Assembly (NCBI RefSeq): GCF_016482785.1
Contig: NZ_JAEMXM010000002.1
Location: 62,001 to 126,000, forward strand
Length of the DNA stretch: 64,000 bases
Direction: 5' to 3'
Origin: Paenibacillus alkalitolerans
GTDB lineage: Bacteria; Bacillota; Bacilli; Paenibacillales; YIM-B00363
A program made the translations under genes and the position numbers. Positions within the stretch are counted from its first letter, which is position 1, and every line of letters starts with the position of its first letter. A model generated the notes under the pieces. The model was not told where the DNA came from. It did no database searches and worked only from the letters and a program-made list of their open reading frames with translations. Below are positions 1 through 8,735 of this stretch, piece after piece.

Positions 1-1
1 A

Positions 2-349
2 TGGAGCGAGCTGTTCATCGGGGTTATCATCGTGGCGATCGTCGGCAACGCCGCGGAGCACGCATCGGCGATCATCTTCGCTTACAAAAACAAAATGAAC
101 ATCGCCGTGGAAATTGCGGTCGGATCGACCCTGCAAATCGCGATGTTCGTAGCGCCCGTGCTTGTGTTCATTTCCTTGTTTTTCGACTACCGAATGCCGC
201 TCGTCTTCTCGCTGCCCGAGCTCGTTGCGATGGCGTCGGCCGTGCTATTGACCGTCGTCATCACCAACGACGGGGACACGAACTGGTTCGAGGGGCTGAC
301 GATGTTCGGAGCCTACCTTATCATGGGCATCGGATTTTATTTGTTGTAA
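2..349 (+). CDS. Ca2+/H+ antiporter, C-terminal part (gene cut by window edge)
   Basis: The frame is open from base 2 to a TAA at 347-349, giving the last 115 residues of a membrane protein. It begins WSELFIGVIIVAIVGNAAEH, and the GNAAEH motif followed by KNKM is the conserved alpha-repeat of bacterial calcium/proton exchangers (CaCA superfamily, Cax type), which export Ca2+ in exchange for protons. Three further hydrophobic segments follow, ending IMGIGFYLL, as expected for the last helices of this family. The true start lies outside the window; the GTG at 32 is internal. Family assignment is fairly firm, ion specificity is inferred. Confidence 0.7.
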   Translation, partial: WSELFIGVIIVAIVGNAAEHASAIIFAYKNKMNIAVEIAVGSTLQIAMFVAPVLVFISLFFDYRMPLVFSLPELVAMASAVLLTVVITNDGDTNWFEGLTMFGAYLIMGIGFYLL

Positions 350-357
350 GGAATTCG

Positions 358-1920
358 TCATTCGGCAATCGGCGGCAATCGTCCCGCGGCATCCGGAAGG
401 AGAGCTCTTTGCTCTCCTTTTTTGTATCGTTTACTGTACTCGGAAGGATGGCAGCCTACCGCCTCCTTAAACAATTTGGAAAAGTACCGCGTGCTGTAAT
501 ATCCTACCGCTTGGGCCACCTGCTGCACCTGCATATTCGGATCGCAAAGCAGCTCCTTCGCTTTCAAGATACGGATCCGGGTCAAGTATTTCATAAAAGT
601 CGTTCCCGTCCGCTTATGGAACAAGTAGCTCAAATAATTTTGCGTGATGTCCAGCTCCGCCGCAATTTGGCACAAGCCGATATCTTCCATGTATTTGCGT
701 TCGATCACGGCAATCACCTGGTCCACAAGACCGGTCAGCCGGTTTTCGCCGCTCTGGTGCTCCCCTAGCATCCGTTCTCCGCACTGCTTCAACTGTTCCA
801 CGATGTCGCCGGAACCGGCGATCGCTTCTTCGGTAACCGAAACCGTGCACGCCAGGAAACGGGCGATATTGCCAATGAGCTTGGTCCGCCCTTCTCCCTT
901 GCAAAGTGCAAGCTTCTTTTCCAAATTTGCGGCCCCGTTCTGGAACGGCAAATATAACTTCGCTTTATATGCCGCGGCCAGGTCGAGCAGCTGTTTGCCT
1001 ATTTCCTTCAGCAGCTCGTCATCTGACATCGGGATAAAGTCTTTTGCCGGCCAGAGCCGGTTGATGCCGGCAACCGGCCGCAGGCAAGCAAGGTCGCGAA
1101 GCTTTTCAAGCTGCTCATATAGTGCATGGTACCCGTCGCATTGACCGGTTTCCAAAGCCGTGAATTGTACGGGGTTGCCGCCGTATTGCCGAATCAGCCG
1201 TTCCAGCTTGCCGCGAAGCCCGCCGATGCTCCCCGCCGCTTGTGCGCTTCCTCCCGGCTCGCTTGCGGCCACAACGGCAAACTCGCCGCCGGGCAGCGCC
1301 AACAAAGCCGTGTACCAGCCGCAGCGGACCAGTTCTTCCAAGCATAAGCGGACGTCCCGGCTGAATCGACGCTGCCACTCCGTCATTTGCGATGCTGTGC
1401 AGCTCCCGTCGATTAGGAACAGGCAGGCATAAAACGTACCCATTCTCATGACGCTGTCCTCTCGCTCGTGCTCCATGCCGGCAAGCCCGTGATACAGCGC
1501 AATCAAATCGTTCTCGAACTGTTTGTTCAAGAGCAGCTTGTACCGGAAGTTGTCCTTGGACACGCGGTCCAAAGCCCGCTCCAATTCCTCCGAGCGAACC
1601 GGCTTGAGCAGGTACTCCGAAGCCCCGAGCTGTATCGCCTTCTGTGCGTATGCGAAATCCGAAAATCCGCTAAGAATAATCCAGCGGGTGGCAGGGGACA
1701 CGTTCCGGGCGACGGCCGCCTGAATCGCTTCCAGCCCGTCCATGCGCGGCATGCGGATGTCGACAATGGCGATGACCGGCTTATGCTCTTCGACAAGCTG
1801 CAGCAGTTGTTCGCCGTTGACCGCCTCGCCCGCAACCTCCCAAGGAACCGGCATTCCTTCAATCATCTGGACCAGATTCAGGCGGGACAAGCGTTCATCG
1901 TCTGCCAGCACGATTTTCAT
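358..1920 (-). CDS. YesN-type response regulator with AraC DNA-binding domain
   Basis: The 520-residue protein starts with a receiver domain: acidic pocket D7/D8, phospho-acceptor Asp54 in VDIRMPRMDG and a downstream Lys (YLLKPV). A long middle segment follows, and an AraC-type double helix-turn-helix lies near the C-terminus (LCQIAAELDITQNYLSYLF and a second helix pair around VAQAVGYYSTRYFSKLFKE). This is the YesN architecture of Bacillus and Paenibacillus. Its start overlaps the stop of the kinase gene by 4 bases (ATGA), so the two are translationally coupled. It probably activates the adjacent carbohydrate importer operon in response to the kinase; the ligand cannot be read from sequence. 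Confidence 0.9.
   Translation of the reverse strand: MKIVLADDERLSRLNLVQMIEGMPVPWEVAGEAVNGEQLLQLVEEHKPVIAIVDIRMPRMDGLEAIQAAVARNVSPATRWIILSGFSDFAYAQKAIQLGASEYLLKPVRSEELERALDRVSKDNFRYKLLLNKQFENDLIALYHGLAGMEHEREDSVMRMGTFYACLFLIDGSCTASQMTEWQRRFSRDVRLCLEELVRCGWYTALLALPGGEFAVVAASEPGGSAQAAGSIGGLRGKLERLIRQYGGNPVQFTALETGQCDGYHALYEQLEKLRDLACLRPVAGINRLWPAKDFIPMSDDELLKEIGKQLLDLAAAYKAKLYLPFQNGAANLEKKLALCKGEGRTKLIGNIARFLACTVSVTEEAIAGSGDIVEQLKQCGERMLGEHQSGENRLTGLVDQVIAVIERKYMEDIGLCQIAAELDITQNYLSYLFHKRTGTTFMKYLTRIRILKAKELLCDPNMQVQQVAQAVGYYSTRYFSKLFKEAVGCHPSEYSKRYKKGEQRALLPDAAGRLPPIAE
397..423 (+). terminator. Terminator of the antiporter gene, inside the 3' end of the convergent regulator gene
   Basis: Arms AAGGAGAGC (397-405) and GCTCTCCTT (411-419) form a perfect 9-bp stem with a 5-base loop, followed by a T run to 423. 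It sits 48 bases after the antiporter stop and lies within the last codons of the convergent response-regulator gene. Confidence 0.75.
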
Positions 1921-3641
1921 GCTTTCACATCCTTTATCGGAATATCAATCGTCACCAAGGTCCCGGAGCCGGGAACGGAGTCGATCGTGAACGAAGCGTT
2001 CTCGTAAGCCAGCTTCAATCTTTCCCTGACATTCGTCAGACCGACATTTCCTCCGGGCCGCCCGGTATCGGAAAATCCCACACCGTCATCCGCAATCCGA
2101 ACTCTCAGCCGACGGCCGCCTGCATGCTCCTCCAGCCGTGCGGAAACTTCAAGACATCCCGGACCGTCCTTCGGTTCAATACCATGAATAATTGCGTTTT
2201 CAACAAGCGGCTGCAGGAGCAGCTTCGGAATGGCTATGTTCTCCGCTTCTTTCTGCGCGTTGATCGTCACCTGCAACCGCTCCTCGAAACGAATCCGCTG
2301 CAGCTCGCAATAGCGGGCAAGAAAATCGAATTCTTCGCGCACGGTCGTCCATTCGCTGTGTCCGAGCGTATACCGGAGCATATCGCTCAGCGAGAAGATG
2401 GCCTGTTCAAGCCTGTCCGCTTGCCCGAGGCGGTTCAAAGCGACAAACCCGTTCAACGTGTTGTACAGGAAATGCGGCTGGATCTGCGACTGAAGCGCCC
2501 GGTATTCGGCATCCCTCTTGTTCAGGACCGCAATGTATTCCCTGTCGATCAACTCGCTCAGCCGTTCGACCATCGTGTTGAGCGCTTGTCCGAGCTGCGC
2601 CACTTCATCCTTGCCGCGGACGGACAGCCTTCCGTGAAGATCGCCTTTTTGCACCTTCTTCATCAACTGGATCATTCGCTTGAACGGGCTGATCATCCAA
2701 CGGGAGAGCGTAAAATATAGCAGCAGTACGACAATAATTCCCCCGAGCGCGAACGTATAGCAAGCGGCGTAAATCCAACGAACCTGCGACTTGATGTCGT
2801 CGGTAGACAGCAGGACGGCAATGATCCAATTGGACCGGTCCAACGTCTCGGCAACGACAGCATACGTGTCGTTGTCGCCGTTCACCGTCCCGCCGCTTGC
2901 CGTGAGCTGATCCAACGTTTCCGATGAAATCGGGCGGTTTGCATAAACCAGCTTCCGGTTTTCGTCCAGAATGACCACTTTGGACCGGACGTTAAACCGT
3001 ATTTCCCGAATAATGCGCTCCAGCACGATCGTGTCCGCATCCGCCATCATGACGGCCAGCGGCTTGCCCGAATCCGGATCCTTGATGAGCCTCGCGACGG
3101 AGAACGCTTCTTTCCCTGTTGACAAAGGGAAGTAATCTTGGGAATGCGTGCCGACGAACGCGACTTTGCCGTCCGCTTCAACCGCCTTCTTGTACCATGG
3201 CTGCTTTGCATACGGGTAGTCCTTTACCGGATCGAGAATGCCTTCGGGCGTCACGATATACACTGAACCGTCGAACGGCAGCAGCACCGTGCCCATGATG
3301 TCCCTGCGGACATTTTTCGTCTGATAAGGCAGTGTGAATGTGAGCGATTTCTCGTTAAGCATCTTTTGGTACGGTTCGAGATCCTTATACCGGTCGCTCG
3401 CCTTCAGCTTCAACGCTTCCATCACGTCGGGATGAAAATAAGGCGTGATCGTCAGCCGCTCCAGATCGTCCAAATACATCTCGATGTTTTGCGCAGCCAC
3501 GGCCAGCGTCCCCATGGCGATGTCCGTCATTTGTTTTTTCATGGAATGATGATAAAAAGTCGGCACTGCAACGATAATGACGGACACCGGTATTAGGATT
3601 GTCGTCAAAAACAGCAGCGACAGCTTGCTTCTCAGTCTCAT
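1917..3641 (-). CDS. YesM-type sensor histidine kinase
   Basis: 574 residues: an N-terminal membrane helix (SLLFLTTILIPVSVIIVAV), a large extracellular Cache-like sensor region to about residue 290, a second membrane helix, a HAMP linker, the His_kinase box with phospho-accepting His390 in QPHFLYNTLNGF, and a HATPase domain with N box (LVENAIIHGI) and G boxes (DDGVGF, GNVGLTNVRERL). This layout defines the YesM/LytS family. It is coupled to the YesN gene and lies just behind the ABC permease genes, a common arrangement for sugar-sensing systems in Paenibacillus. The sensed molecule is probably presented by, or shared with, the neighbouring binding protein; that is inference. Confidence 0.9.
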   Translation of the reverse strand: MRLRSKLSLLFLTTILIPVSVIIVAVPTFYHHSMKKQMTDIAMGTLAVAAQNIEMYLDDLERLTITPYFHPDVMEALKLKASDRYKDLEPYQKMLNEKSLTFTLPYQTKNVRRDIMGTVLLPFDGSVYIVTPEGILDPVKDYPYAKQPWYKKAVEADGKVAFVGTHSQDYFPLSTGKEAFSVARLIKDPDSGKPLAVMMADADTIVLERIIREIRFNVRSKVVILDENRKLVYANRPISSETLDQLTASGGTVNGDNDTYAVVAETLDRSNWIIAVLLSTDDIKSQVRWIYAACYTFALGGIIVVLLLYFTLSRWMISPFKRMIQLMKKVQKGDLHGRLSVRGKDEVAQLGQALNTMVERLSELIDREYIAVLNKRDAEYRALQSQIQPHFLYNTLNGFVALNRLGQADRLEQAIFSLSDMLRYTLGHSEWTTVREEFDFLARYCELQRIRFEERLQVTINAQKEAENIAIPKLLLQPLVENAIIHGIEPKDGPGCLEVSARLEEHAGGRRLRVRIADDGVGFSDTGRPGGNVGLTNVRERLKLAYENASFTIDSVPGSGTLVTIDIPIKDVKA

Positions 3642-3673
3642 AAGGCCCCCCTATTATCAAGAACAGCTGCTGG

Positions 3674-3687
3674 AGAAAGCGTTTACT
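3674..3687. promoter_or_regulatory. Candidate cre (CcpA) site upstream of the kinase gene
   Basis: AGAAAGCGTTTACT agrees with the catabolite-responsive consensus TGWNANCGNTNWCA except at the first and last base, and keeps the central AAAGCGTTTAC core. It lies about 35-45 bases upstream of the kinase start, where CcpA binding would hinder transcription. Confidence 0.4.
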
Positions 3688-3725
3688 TTAATCATATCTG
3701 CTGTTCCTCGGGATGAAAACAGGAA

Positions 3726-3758
3726 ATGCCTAGAACGCCGCAAGGACGCTATAGGCAT
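3726..3758 (-). terminator. Hairpin between permease and kinase genes
   Basis: ATGCCTA (3726-3732) and TAGGCAT (3752-3758) form a stem just past the permease stop; on the minus strand a T-rich stretch follows. It could be a partial terminator that lowers kinase/regulator expression relative to the transporter. Confidence 0.4.
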
Positions 3759-3776
3759 ATTTGGGAACCTCCGGAC

Positions 3777-4592
3777 CTACCCTTTGACCGCTCCGGACGA
3801 CAATCCGTGGATGAAATATTTCTGAAGAAACAAATACACTGCAGCGACAGGAACCGCTCCCATCAGCGAACCGGCAGCCACCCAGCCGATATTGTTGTTG
3901 TATTGGCCGAAGAAGGCCGACAGCGCCACGGTGATTGTGCGCGCATCCGGCTGCTGCAGGAAGAATACGGAAAACTGATAGTCGTTCCAGATGCCTACGC
4001 CGGTCAATATAATAACGGTCGCCGTAATCGGCTTCAAGAGCGGCATGATGATCGAGAAGAACATCCTCAGCCTTCCCGATCCGTCGATCATGGCCGCTTC
4101 GTCCAGCTCCTTCGGAATTGTGTCGATAAAGCCCGTGTATAAAAAAATCGTCACCGGCAAATTAAACGTCACATGAAGCAAAATGATGCCCCAATACGAA
4201 TTCATCCCGCCCAGATCGACCATAAACTTGTAGAGCGGCACAAGTATAGTGAGCGGCGGCACGATCATCGCGGATACGAACAGCGCATAGATGAACTTGT
4301 TTAAACCTGTCTTAAATCTCGCCAACGGATAAGCGGCGATCGAACCGACGGCGACGACAAGAACAATAGCACCTGCGGTAATCGCGATATTATTTGCAAA
4401 CGCCGTGCCGAGATGGGCTTCGTGCCAAGCGTTCGTAAAATTGTCTACATACAAGTATCCCGGCATAATCCACTTGGAGCTCGGATCGTCGACCGCTTTG
4501 AAGGACGAAGTGAGCAGGACGTAAAAAGGGAGCACGTGAATCAAACAAATAAGCAGCGATATGCACATTTTCAGCGCGTTGTTCCTTTTCAT
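3777..4592 (-). CDS. Carbohydrate ABC transporter permease (AraQ/LplC type)
   Basis: 271 residues with six hydrophobic segments and the EAA loop ([29 protein letters not shown], seen around residues 155-185), which docks the ATPase in binding-protein-dependent sugar importers (MalG/CUT1 family). The N-terminus [23 protein letters not shown] is typical of the second permease of such pairs. Its start overlaps the stop of the partner permease by 4 bases. No ATPase gene lies in this operon; CUT1 systems of this kind often share a genome-encoded MsmX-type ATPase. Confidence 0.9.
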   Translation of the reverse strand: MKRNNALKMCISLLICLIHVLPFYVLLTSSFKAVDDPSSKWIMPGYLYVDNFTNAWHEAHLGTAFANNIAITAGAIVLVVAVGSIAAYPLARFKTGLNKFIYALFVSAMIVPPLTILVPLYKFMVDLGGMNSYWGIILLHVTFNLPVTIFLYTGFIDTIPKELDEAAMIDGSGRLRMFFSIIMPLLKPITATVIILTGVGIWNDYQFSVFFLQQPDARTITVALSAFFGQYNNNIGWVAAGSLMGAVPVAAVYLFLQKYFIHGLSSGAVKG

Positions 4593-5515
4593 TGCCCTAC
4601 CTCCCTGCGCCTCAGAATGAATAGGATGGATATGCTGATGACGGTAATGATCACAAACATCAGATTGCCCATGGATGCGGCATATCCGGCATCCTGGCGG
4701 GCAAAATACAGCTGGTACATCAAGGTCGACAACGAAGCCGACGCGTAGCCCGGTCCACCGTTCGTCATCGCGGTGACGACGTCGAACAATTTCAATCCGC
4801 CGATCAAATTCAATACGACGGCAACCGTCACCGAAGGAGCAAGCAGCGGCCAGGTCACATGAAAAAATTTGGCGAACCCGTTGGCGCCGTCAATGGTAGC
4901 CGCTTCGTAATAATCTTTTGGAATCACCTGCAGGCCGGCAAGATAAATGACCATGGCAATGCCGAGAAACTGGTACGTATTTACAAATGTAATGATCCAG
5001 ACGTTAATGCCCGGATCTCCGAGCAGGTTGACCGGATCGTTTTGAAACAGCAAAATGATGTCGTTTAACGCCCCGCCGCGGTATTGGAAGAAGAAGTACC
5101 AAATGTACCCCATAATGAGCGGGCTGATGATGACCGGCAAATAGATGATCGTCCGGGCCAACCCTCGGGTGCGGATGCTTTGGTTCAGGAACAAGGCGTA
5201 AGCGAGTCCGACGATATTTTGAAACAACGTGCTGCCCACGCCGTAAATCAACGTGTTCTTGATGACGTTGGCGATATCCGGATCGGTCAGCATCCGCTTG
5301 TAATTGCCCGCCCCGATCCAACGGTATTCCTGAGAATAGCCGTCCCAGTTCGTGAACGAAATTTCAATCCCTCTGGCAAACGGGTAAAAAATAAAGACGG
5401 CGAACAAAACCAACGCGGGCACATACAACAAATTAAGCCAAGCGGGCGAATTCAGGATGCTGCCGATTCGCCTCGCTGCCGGTTCCGCATGCCTCCGCTC
5501 GATTTGTGTTTGCAT
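4589..5515 (-). CDS. Carbohydrate ABC transporter permease (UgpA/LplB type)
   Basis: 308 residues with six membrane segments, the first at about residues 30-50 ([19 protein letters not shown]), a periplasmic-loop signature (SFTNWDGYS) and an EAA loop ([21 protein letters not shown]). This is the MalF-like CUT1 permease that pairs with the product of the next gene. Co-transcription with the binding-protein gene upstream is likely, but a strong hairpin separates the two. The sugar is not identifiable from sequence; neighbours offer no glycoside hydrolase to suggest one. Confidence 0.9.
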   Translation of the reverse strand: MQTQIERRHAEPAARRIGSILNSPAWLNLLYVPALVLFAVFIFYPFARGIEISFTNWDGYSQEYRWIGAGNYKRMLTDPDIANVIKNTLIYGVGSTLFQNIVGLAYALFLNQSIRTRGLARTIIYLPVIISPLIMGYIWYFFFQYRGGALNDIILLFQNDPVNLLGDPGINVWIITFVNTYQFLGIAMVIYLAGLQVIPKDYYEAATIDGANGFAKFFHVTWPLLAPSVTVAVVLNLIGGLKLFDVVTAMTNGGPGYASASLSTLMYQLYFARQDAGYAASMGNLMFVIITVISISILFILRRREVGQ

Positions 5516-5546
5516 AGCGTCCTGTCAGCCCCTTTCTTCCGTAAAC

Positions 5547-5577
5547 AGGAGATGGGGAGTCTCCCTCCCCATCTCCT
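5547..5577 (-). terminator. Strong intercistronic hairpin after the sugar-binding protein gene
   Basis: AGGAGATGGGGAG (5547-5559) and CTCCCCATCTCCT (5565-5577) form a perfect 13-bp stem with a 5-base loop, 10 bases past the binding-protein stop. The following minus-strand bases are only weakly T-rich, so it probably acts as an attenuator or mRNA 3'-end stabiliser giving more binding protein than permease. Confidence 0.6.
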
Positions 5578-5587
5578 CCTTCACCGT

Positions 5588-6907
5588 TTATTTATTGCTG
5601 AGACGTTCCGCTTCCGACTTCATTTTTTCCGAATACTGCTCCGGCGTTACCTGCCCGCCTAACAACGCGCTGCCGGTTTTGCACATGACGTCCCACATGC
5701 CGCTCGGCAGGTACACCCGGTCGAAATAAGGGAATACGCGGATATCTGCATATTTCTCGTAATATTCGGTGAACTCGTGGCTTGCTTTAATATTTTTCAG
5801 TCCCGGCGGAAGCTTCGTCACGTTGGCGATCTTCTCGATATTTTCCGGTTTGGCGAAATAAGCGATAAACTTCTTGGCTTCCTCCAGGTGCTTGCTGTCC
5901 TTCCACGCGCCGAACGTATACCGTTCCCCGCCGGAGAAGTTCGGTTCGTCCCCCTCTACCATGGAAGGTACCGGCATAAATCCGATTTTCAAATCCGGGT
6001 TGATCTTGTGCACTTCATCCGCGAAGGACGGTCCGAGCAGCGTGAACGCGACTTTGCCGTCGGCGAATTGCTGCGGCAAATCGCTGTACTTGGCCGTCAG
6101 CACATCTTTGTTGATATACCCTTTGTTGTACATTTCCAGAAACTTCTCCGGCAGCGGCGTCCACTTGCTCCAGTCGAACGTCTTGTTCAGCAAGTTATCG
6201 GCTTCGTTTTGCGCCGGGCTGATCAGCAGCGAAGTGGCGAAATAGTCGAAAAATTGGCCGATCATCCAGTCGTCGATGCCCGAGAAGAAGAACGGGGTCA
6301 CCTCTCCGCCGCTTTCCGTTTTGATTTTTTCCGCGGCGGCCATCAATTCGTCAAACGTCTTAGGCGGTTCGATGTTGTACTTCTTCAACAAGTCGACGTT
6401 GTACGTCAATCCGTCCTTCGCTTCGCTCATGACGAGCGCATGGACTTTCCCGTCCTTATCCGTGACGACATCCTTAATCGTGTCCGTCTGATCCGCCACC
6501 CACGCTTCATCCCTCAAATCCGCCAAATACTTGCCGTATCGCATGACGGCCCAGCCGTGCGTATCGAAGACGTCCGGCAAATCGTTGGCTGCCATCTTAA
6601 CCTTCATAATATTTTCATATTCCGAGCCCGGGAATTGAAGATCCACTGCGATATTCGGATTTTCTTTGGTAAAGTCGGCGGCAATTTGCTTGAACACCTC
6701 TTGCACGGGCTTATCGTTCGTCGTGCTGTATACGGTCAATTTCACTTTGGCTCCGTCGCCGCCGATCGTTTCCTTCGAAGCCGAATCGCTGGGCGCCGTC
6801 GTTTCCCCTGCCGGAGCGGCAGAATTTCCCGTTCGTTGGGAACAACCGATGAGAAGCATGGAAAACATGAGAAGCACACTCAGAGTTAATAGAACGATTC
6901 TTTTCAC
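5588..6907 (-). CDS. Extracellular carbohydrate-binding lipoprotein of ABC importer
   Basis: A family 1 solute-binding protein of 439 residues. A signal peptide (VKRIVLLTLSVLLMFSMLLI) is followed by a lipobox LLIGC, so the mature protein is tethered to the membrane by its Cys. The core shows the usual pattern (FTKENPNIAVDLQFPG near residue 80; FSGGERYTFGAWKDS near 330). I chose GTG at 6907 because it is preceded by AGAGGGGG at good spacing; the ATG at 6928 has no ribosome site and itself contains that element. It delivers an unidentified sugar or oligosaccharide to the two permeases downstream. Confidence 0.9.
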   Translation of the reverse strand: MKRIVLLTLSVLLMFSMLLIGCSQRTGNSAAPAGETTAPSDSASKETIGGDGAKVKLTVYSTTNDKPVQEVFKQIAADFTKENPNIAVDLQFPGSEYENIMKVKMAANDLPDVFDTHGWAVMRYGKYLADLRDEAWVADQTDTIKDVVTDKDGKVHALVMSEAKDGLTYNVDLLKKYNIEPPKTFDELMAAAEKIKTESGGEVTPFFFSGIDDWMIGQFFDYFATSLLISPAQNEADNLLNKTFDWSKWTPLPEKFLEMYNKGYINKDVLTAKYSDLPQQFADGKVAFTLLGPSFADEVHKINPDLKIGFMPVPSMVEGDEPNFSGGERYTFGAWKDSKHLEEAKKFIAYFAKPENIEKIANVTKLPPGLKNIKASHEFTEYYEKYADIRVFPYFDRVYLPSGMWDVMCKTGSALLGGQVTPEQYSEKMKSEAERLSNK

Positions 6908-6982
6908 CTGACTCTTCCCCCTCTTCATTTTTCGCCGGCTTCACCCGGCAATCTTGTATGAACACCTCCAATATAGCAGGAA

Positions 6983-6996
6983 TGATTACGCTTACA
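6983..6996. promoter_or_regulatory. Candidate cre (CcpA) site upstream of the sugar importer operon
   Basis: TGATTACGCTTACA matches the cre consensus TGWNANCGNTNWCA with one mismatch; the opposite strand also matches with one mismatch. It lies about 75-90 bases upstream of the binding-protein start, consistent with carbon catabolite control of a sugar importer. Confidence 0.5.
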
Positions 6997-7075
6997 AATG
7001 TAACATTTCTACAATTCATGTATCCATTTTTCAATAGCGCAGAATAAAGGGAGCCGGCGGCTCCCGGATTTGGCG

Positions 7076-7132
7076 CAAAAAAAAGTAGGATTTTCTCGGG
7101 ACTGATGAGATCGCCAAGAAAGGAATCCTACT
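7076..7132 (-). terminator. Terminator of the proline/hydroxyproline operon
   Basis: AGTAGGATT (7084-7092) pairs with AATCCTACT (7124-7132), enclosing about 31 bases, and on the minus strand the stem is followed by a run of eight T (7076-7083). It lies 15 bases past the stop of the P5C dehydrogenase gene. Confidence 0.75.
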
Positions 7133-7146
7133 CATTGAGAAGCGAA

Positions 7147-8715
7147 TTACTTCTTTATGGATGTTAATTTCGCTTGCGTAAATAAAAGGAGATAATCATA
7201 ACCGCCCGCTTTGGAATCTGTCCCGGACATGTTGAATCCGCCGAATGGATGAACCCCGACAAGAGCTCCTGTACACTTGCGGTTAATGTATAAATTTCCG
7301 CAGTGCATGGTTTCCAGAGCAACATTTATGCGCTCTTCATTCACGGAGAAGAAGGCGCCTGTCAGTCCAAACTCCGTATCATTGTACATGTCAATGGCTT
7401 CTTTCCAATCCTTTGCCTTCGCTAAAGCAAGAACGGGTCCAAAGATTTCTTCCTGCATAATCCGCGCTTTGCCGTCTACATCTGCAAAGACGGTAGGCTG
7501 AATGTAATACCCGTTTCCTTCGGCTTTATCTCCTCCGGCAATTAAGCGCCCTTCCCTTTTTCCAATCTCAATGTATTCCAGTATTTTCTCATACGCATTC
7601 TTATCCGATACAGGACCTACCGCATAATTTTGTTCCGGTAAGCCGATTTCGAGCCGGCGAGTAAGTTCCGCTACTTTGCTTACCATTTCGTCATAGACCG
7701 ATTCAACGATAATCGCACGGGAACCGGCAGAGCACTTTTGTCCCTGGAAGCCGAAGGCAGAGGCGACAATCGCTGAGGCGGCAGCATCGAGATCCGCTGT
7801 TTCGTCAACGACAATCCCGTCTTTTCCTCCCATTTCCGCAATAACGCGCTTAATCCAGATCTGACCTTCCGCCGTTTCTGAAGCCAACCGGTTGATTCTT
7901 AATCCGACTTCCTTGGAACCCGTAAAGCTGATGAAACGGGATTTCGGATGTGCAGTTAAGTAATCTCCTATTTCCGCTCCGCTTCCCGGAATATATTGAA
8001 TGACTCCCGCCGGAAGACCCGCCTCCTCCATAAGCTCAACAAATCGATAAGCAATGACCGGAGTGATGGAAGAAGGTTTCAATAATACGGTATTTCCGGA
8101 AACGACAGCAGCCGTGACCATCCCTACGCAAATCGCCAACGGGAAATTCCAAGGCGGAATAACAATGCCGACGCCGAGCGGGATGTAAGTTAATTTATTG
8201 TCTTCGCCGGCAAGTTTGACTAGCGGTCGATGTTCATTCGTTTCACTCAACCGGATCATTTCACGTGCATAGAATTCCATGAAATCGATGGCTTCCGCTG
8301 TATCTGCGTCCGCTTCAGCCCAGTTCTTCCCCGCTTCATACACCATCAATGCAGAGAACTCATGCTTGCGCCCGCGCATCAATGCAGCTGCCTTAAGTAA
8401 ATATGCCGCCCGTTCTTGGGCAGGTACCTTCTTCCATGTTTCGAAGGTTTGTAATGCCGCTTGCATCGCACGTTCCGCCAACTCTTGCGAAGCTTTGCTT
8501 ACACGGCCGATGACTTGATTCACTTCCCCAGGATTGATGGAAACGATTTTCTCATCGGTCATAACTTTATCGGAACCGATATGAAGGGGAATATCCCGCC
8601 CTAGTTCCTTTTTCACTTTATCTAATGCGGCTAGCATCGCTTGCTTGTTTTCTTCCTTAGAAAAATCAGTAAACGGTTCGTTTGAAAATGGGGCAATTTT
8701 CATAAAAGCGGTCAT
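7147..8715 (-). CDS. putC: 1-Pyrroline-5-carboxylate dehydrogenase
   Basis: 522 residues, the usual length for the Bacillus RocA/PutC group of aldehyde dehydrogenases, which oxidise glutamate-gamma-semialdehyde (from P5C) to glutamate with NAD+. Visible motifs: Rossmann-type FTGSKEVG, catalytic Glu in EMGGKDG, and catalytic Cys328 in GQKCSAGSR. PWNFPLAI is the conserved ALDH signature near the cofactor site. It is the last gene of the operon, 20 bases after the proline dehydrogenase, so the two supply consecutive steps. It might also oxidise the 4-hydroxy-glutamate semialdehyde formed from hydroxyproline, a known side activity of the family. Confidence 0.93.
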   Translation of the reverse strand: MTAFMKIAPFSNEPFTDFSKEENKQAMLAALDKVKKELGRDIPLHIGSDKVMTDEKIVSINPGEVNQVIGRVSKASQELAERAMQAALQTFETWKKVPAQERAAYLLKAAALMRGRKHEFSALMVYEAGKNWAEADADTAEAIDFMEFYAREMIRLSETNEHRPLVKLAGEDNKLTYIPLGVGIVIPPWNFPLAICVGMVTAAVVSGNTVLLKPSSITPVIAYRFVELMEEAGLPAGVIQYIPGSGAEIGDYLTAHPKSRFISFTGSKEVGLRINRLASETAEGQIWIKRVIAEMGGKDGIVVDETADLDAAASAIVASAFGFQGQKCSAGSRAIIVESVYDEMVSKVAELTRRLEIGLPEQNYAVGPVSDKNAYEKILEYIEIGKREGRLIAGGDKAEGNGYYIQPTVFADVDGKARIMQEEIFGPVLALAKAKDWKEAIDMYNDTEFGLTGAFFSVNEERINVALETMHCGNLYINRKCTGALVGVHPFGGFNMSGTDSKAGGYDYLLLFTQAKLTSIKK

Positions 8716-8735
8716 CTTCCTTCACTCCTCGTTTT

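Noticed and set aside
1-768. Long plus-strand open frame over the antiporter and the regulator 3' end
   Set aside because: Wrong frame for the antiporter and antisense to the regulator; Arg/His-rich composition typical of shadow frames.
5777-6889. 370-codon plus-strand frame
   Set aside because: Exact antisense of the sugar-binding lipoprotein gene; no ribosome site or family.
7049-7065. GGGAGCC-GGC-GGCTCCC hairpin as second terminator
   Set aside because: No T run on either strand; the true terminator is at 7076-7132.
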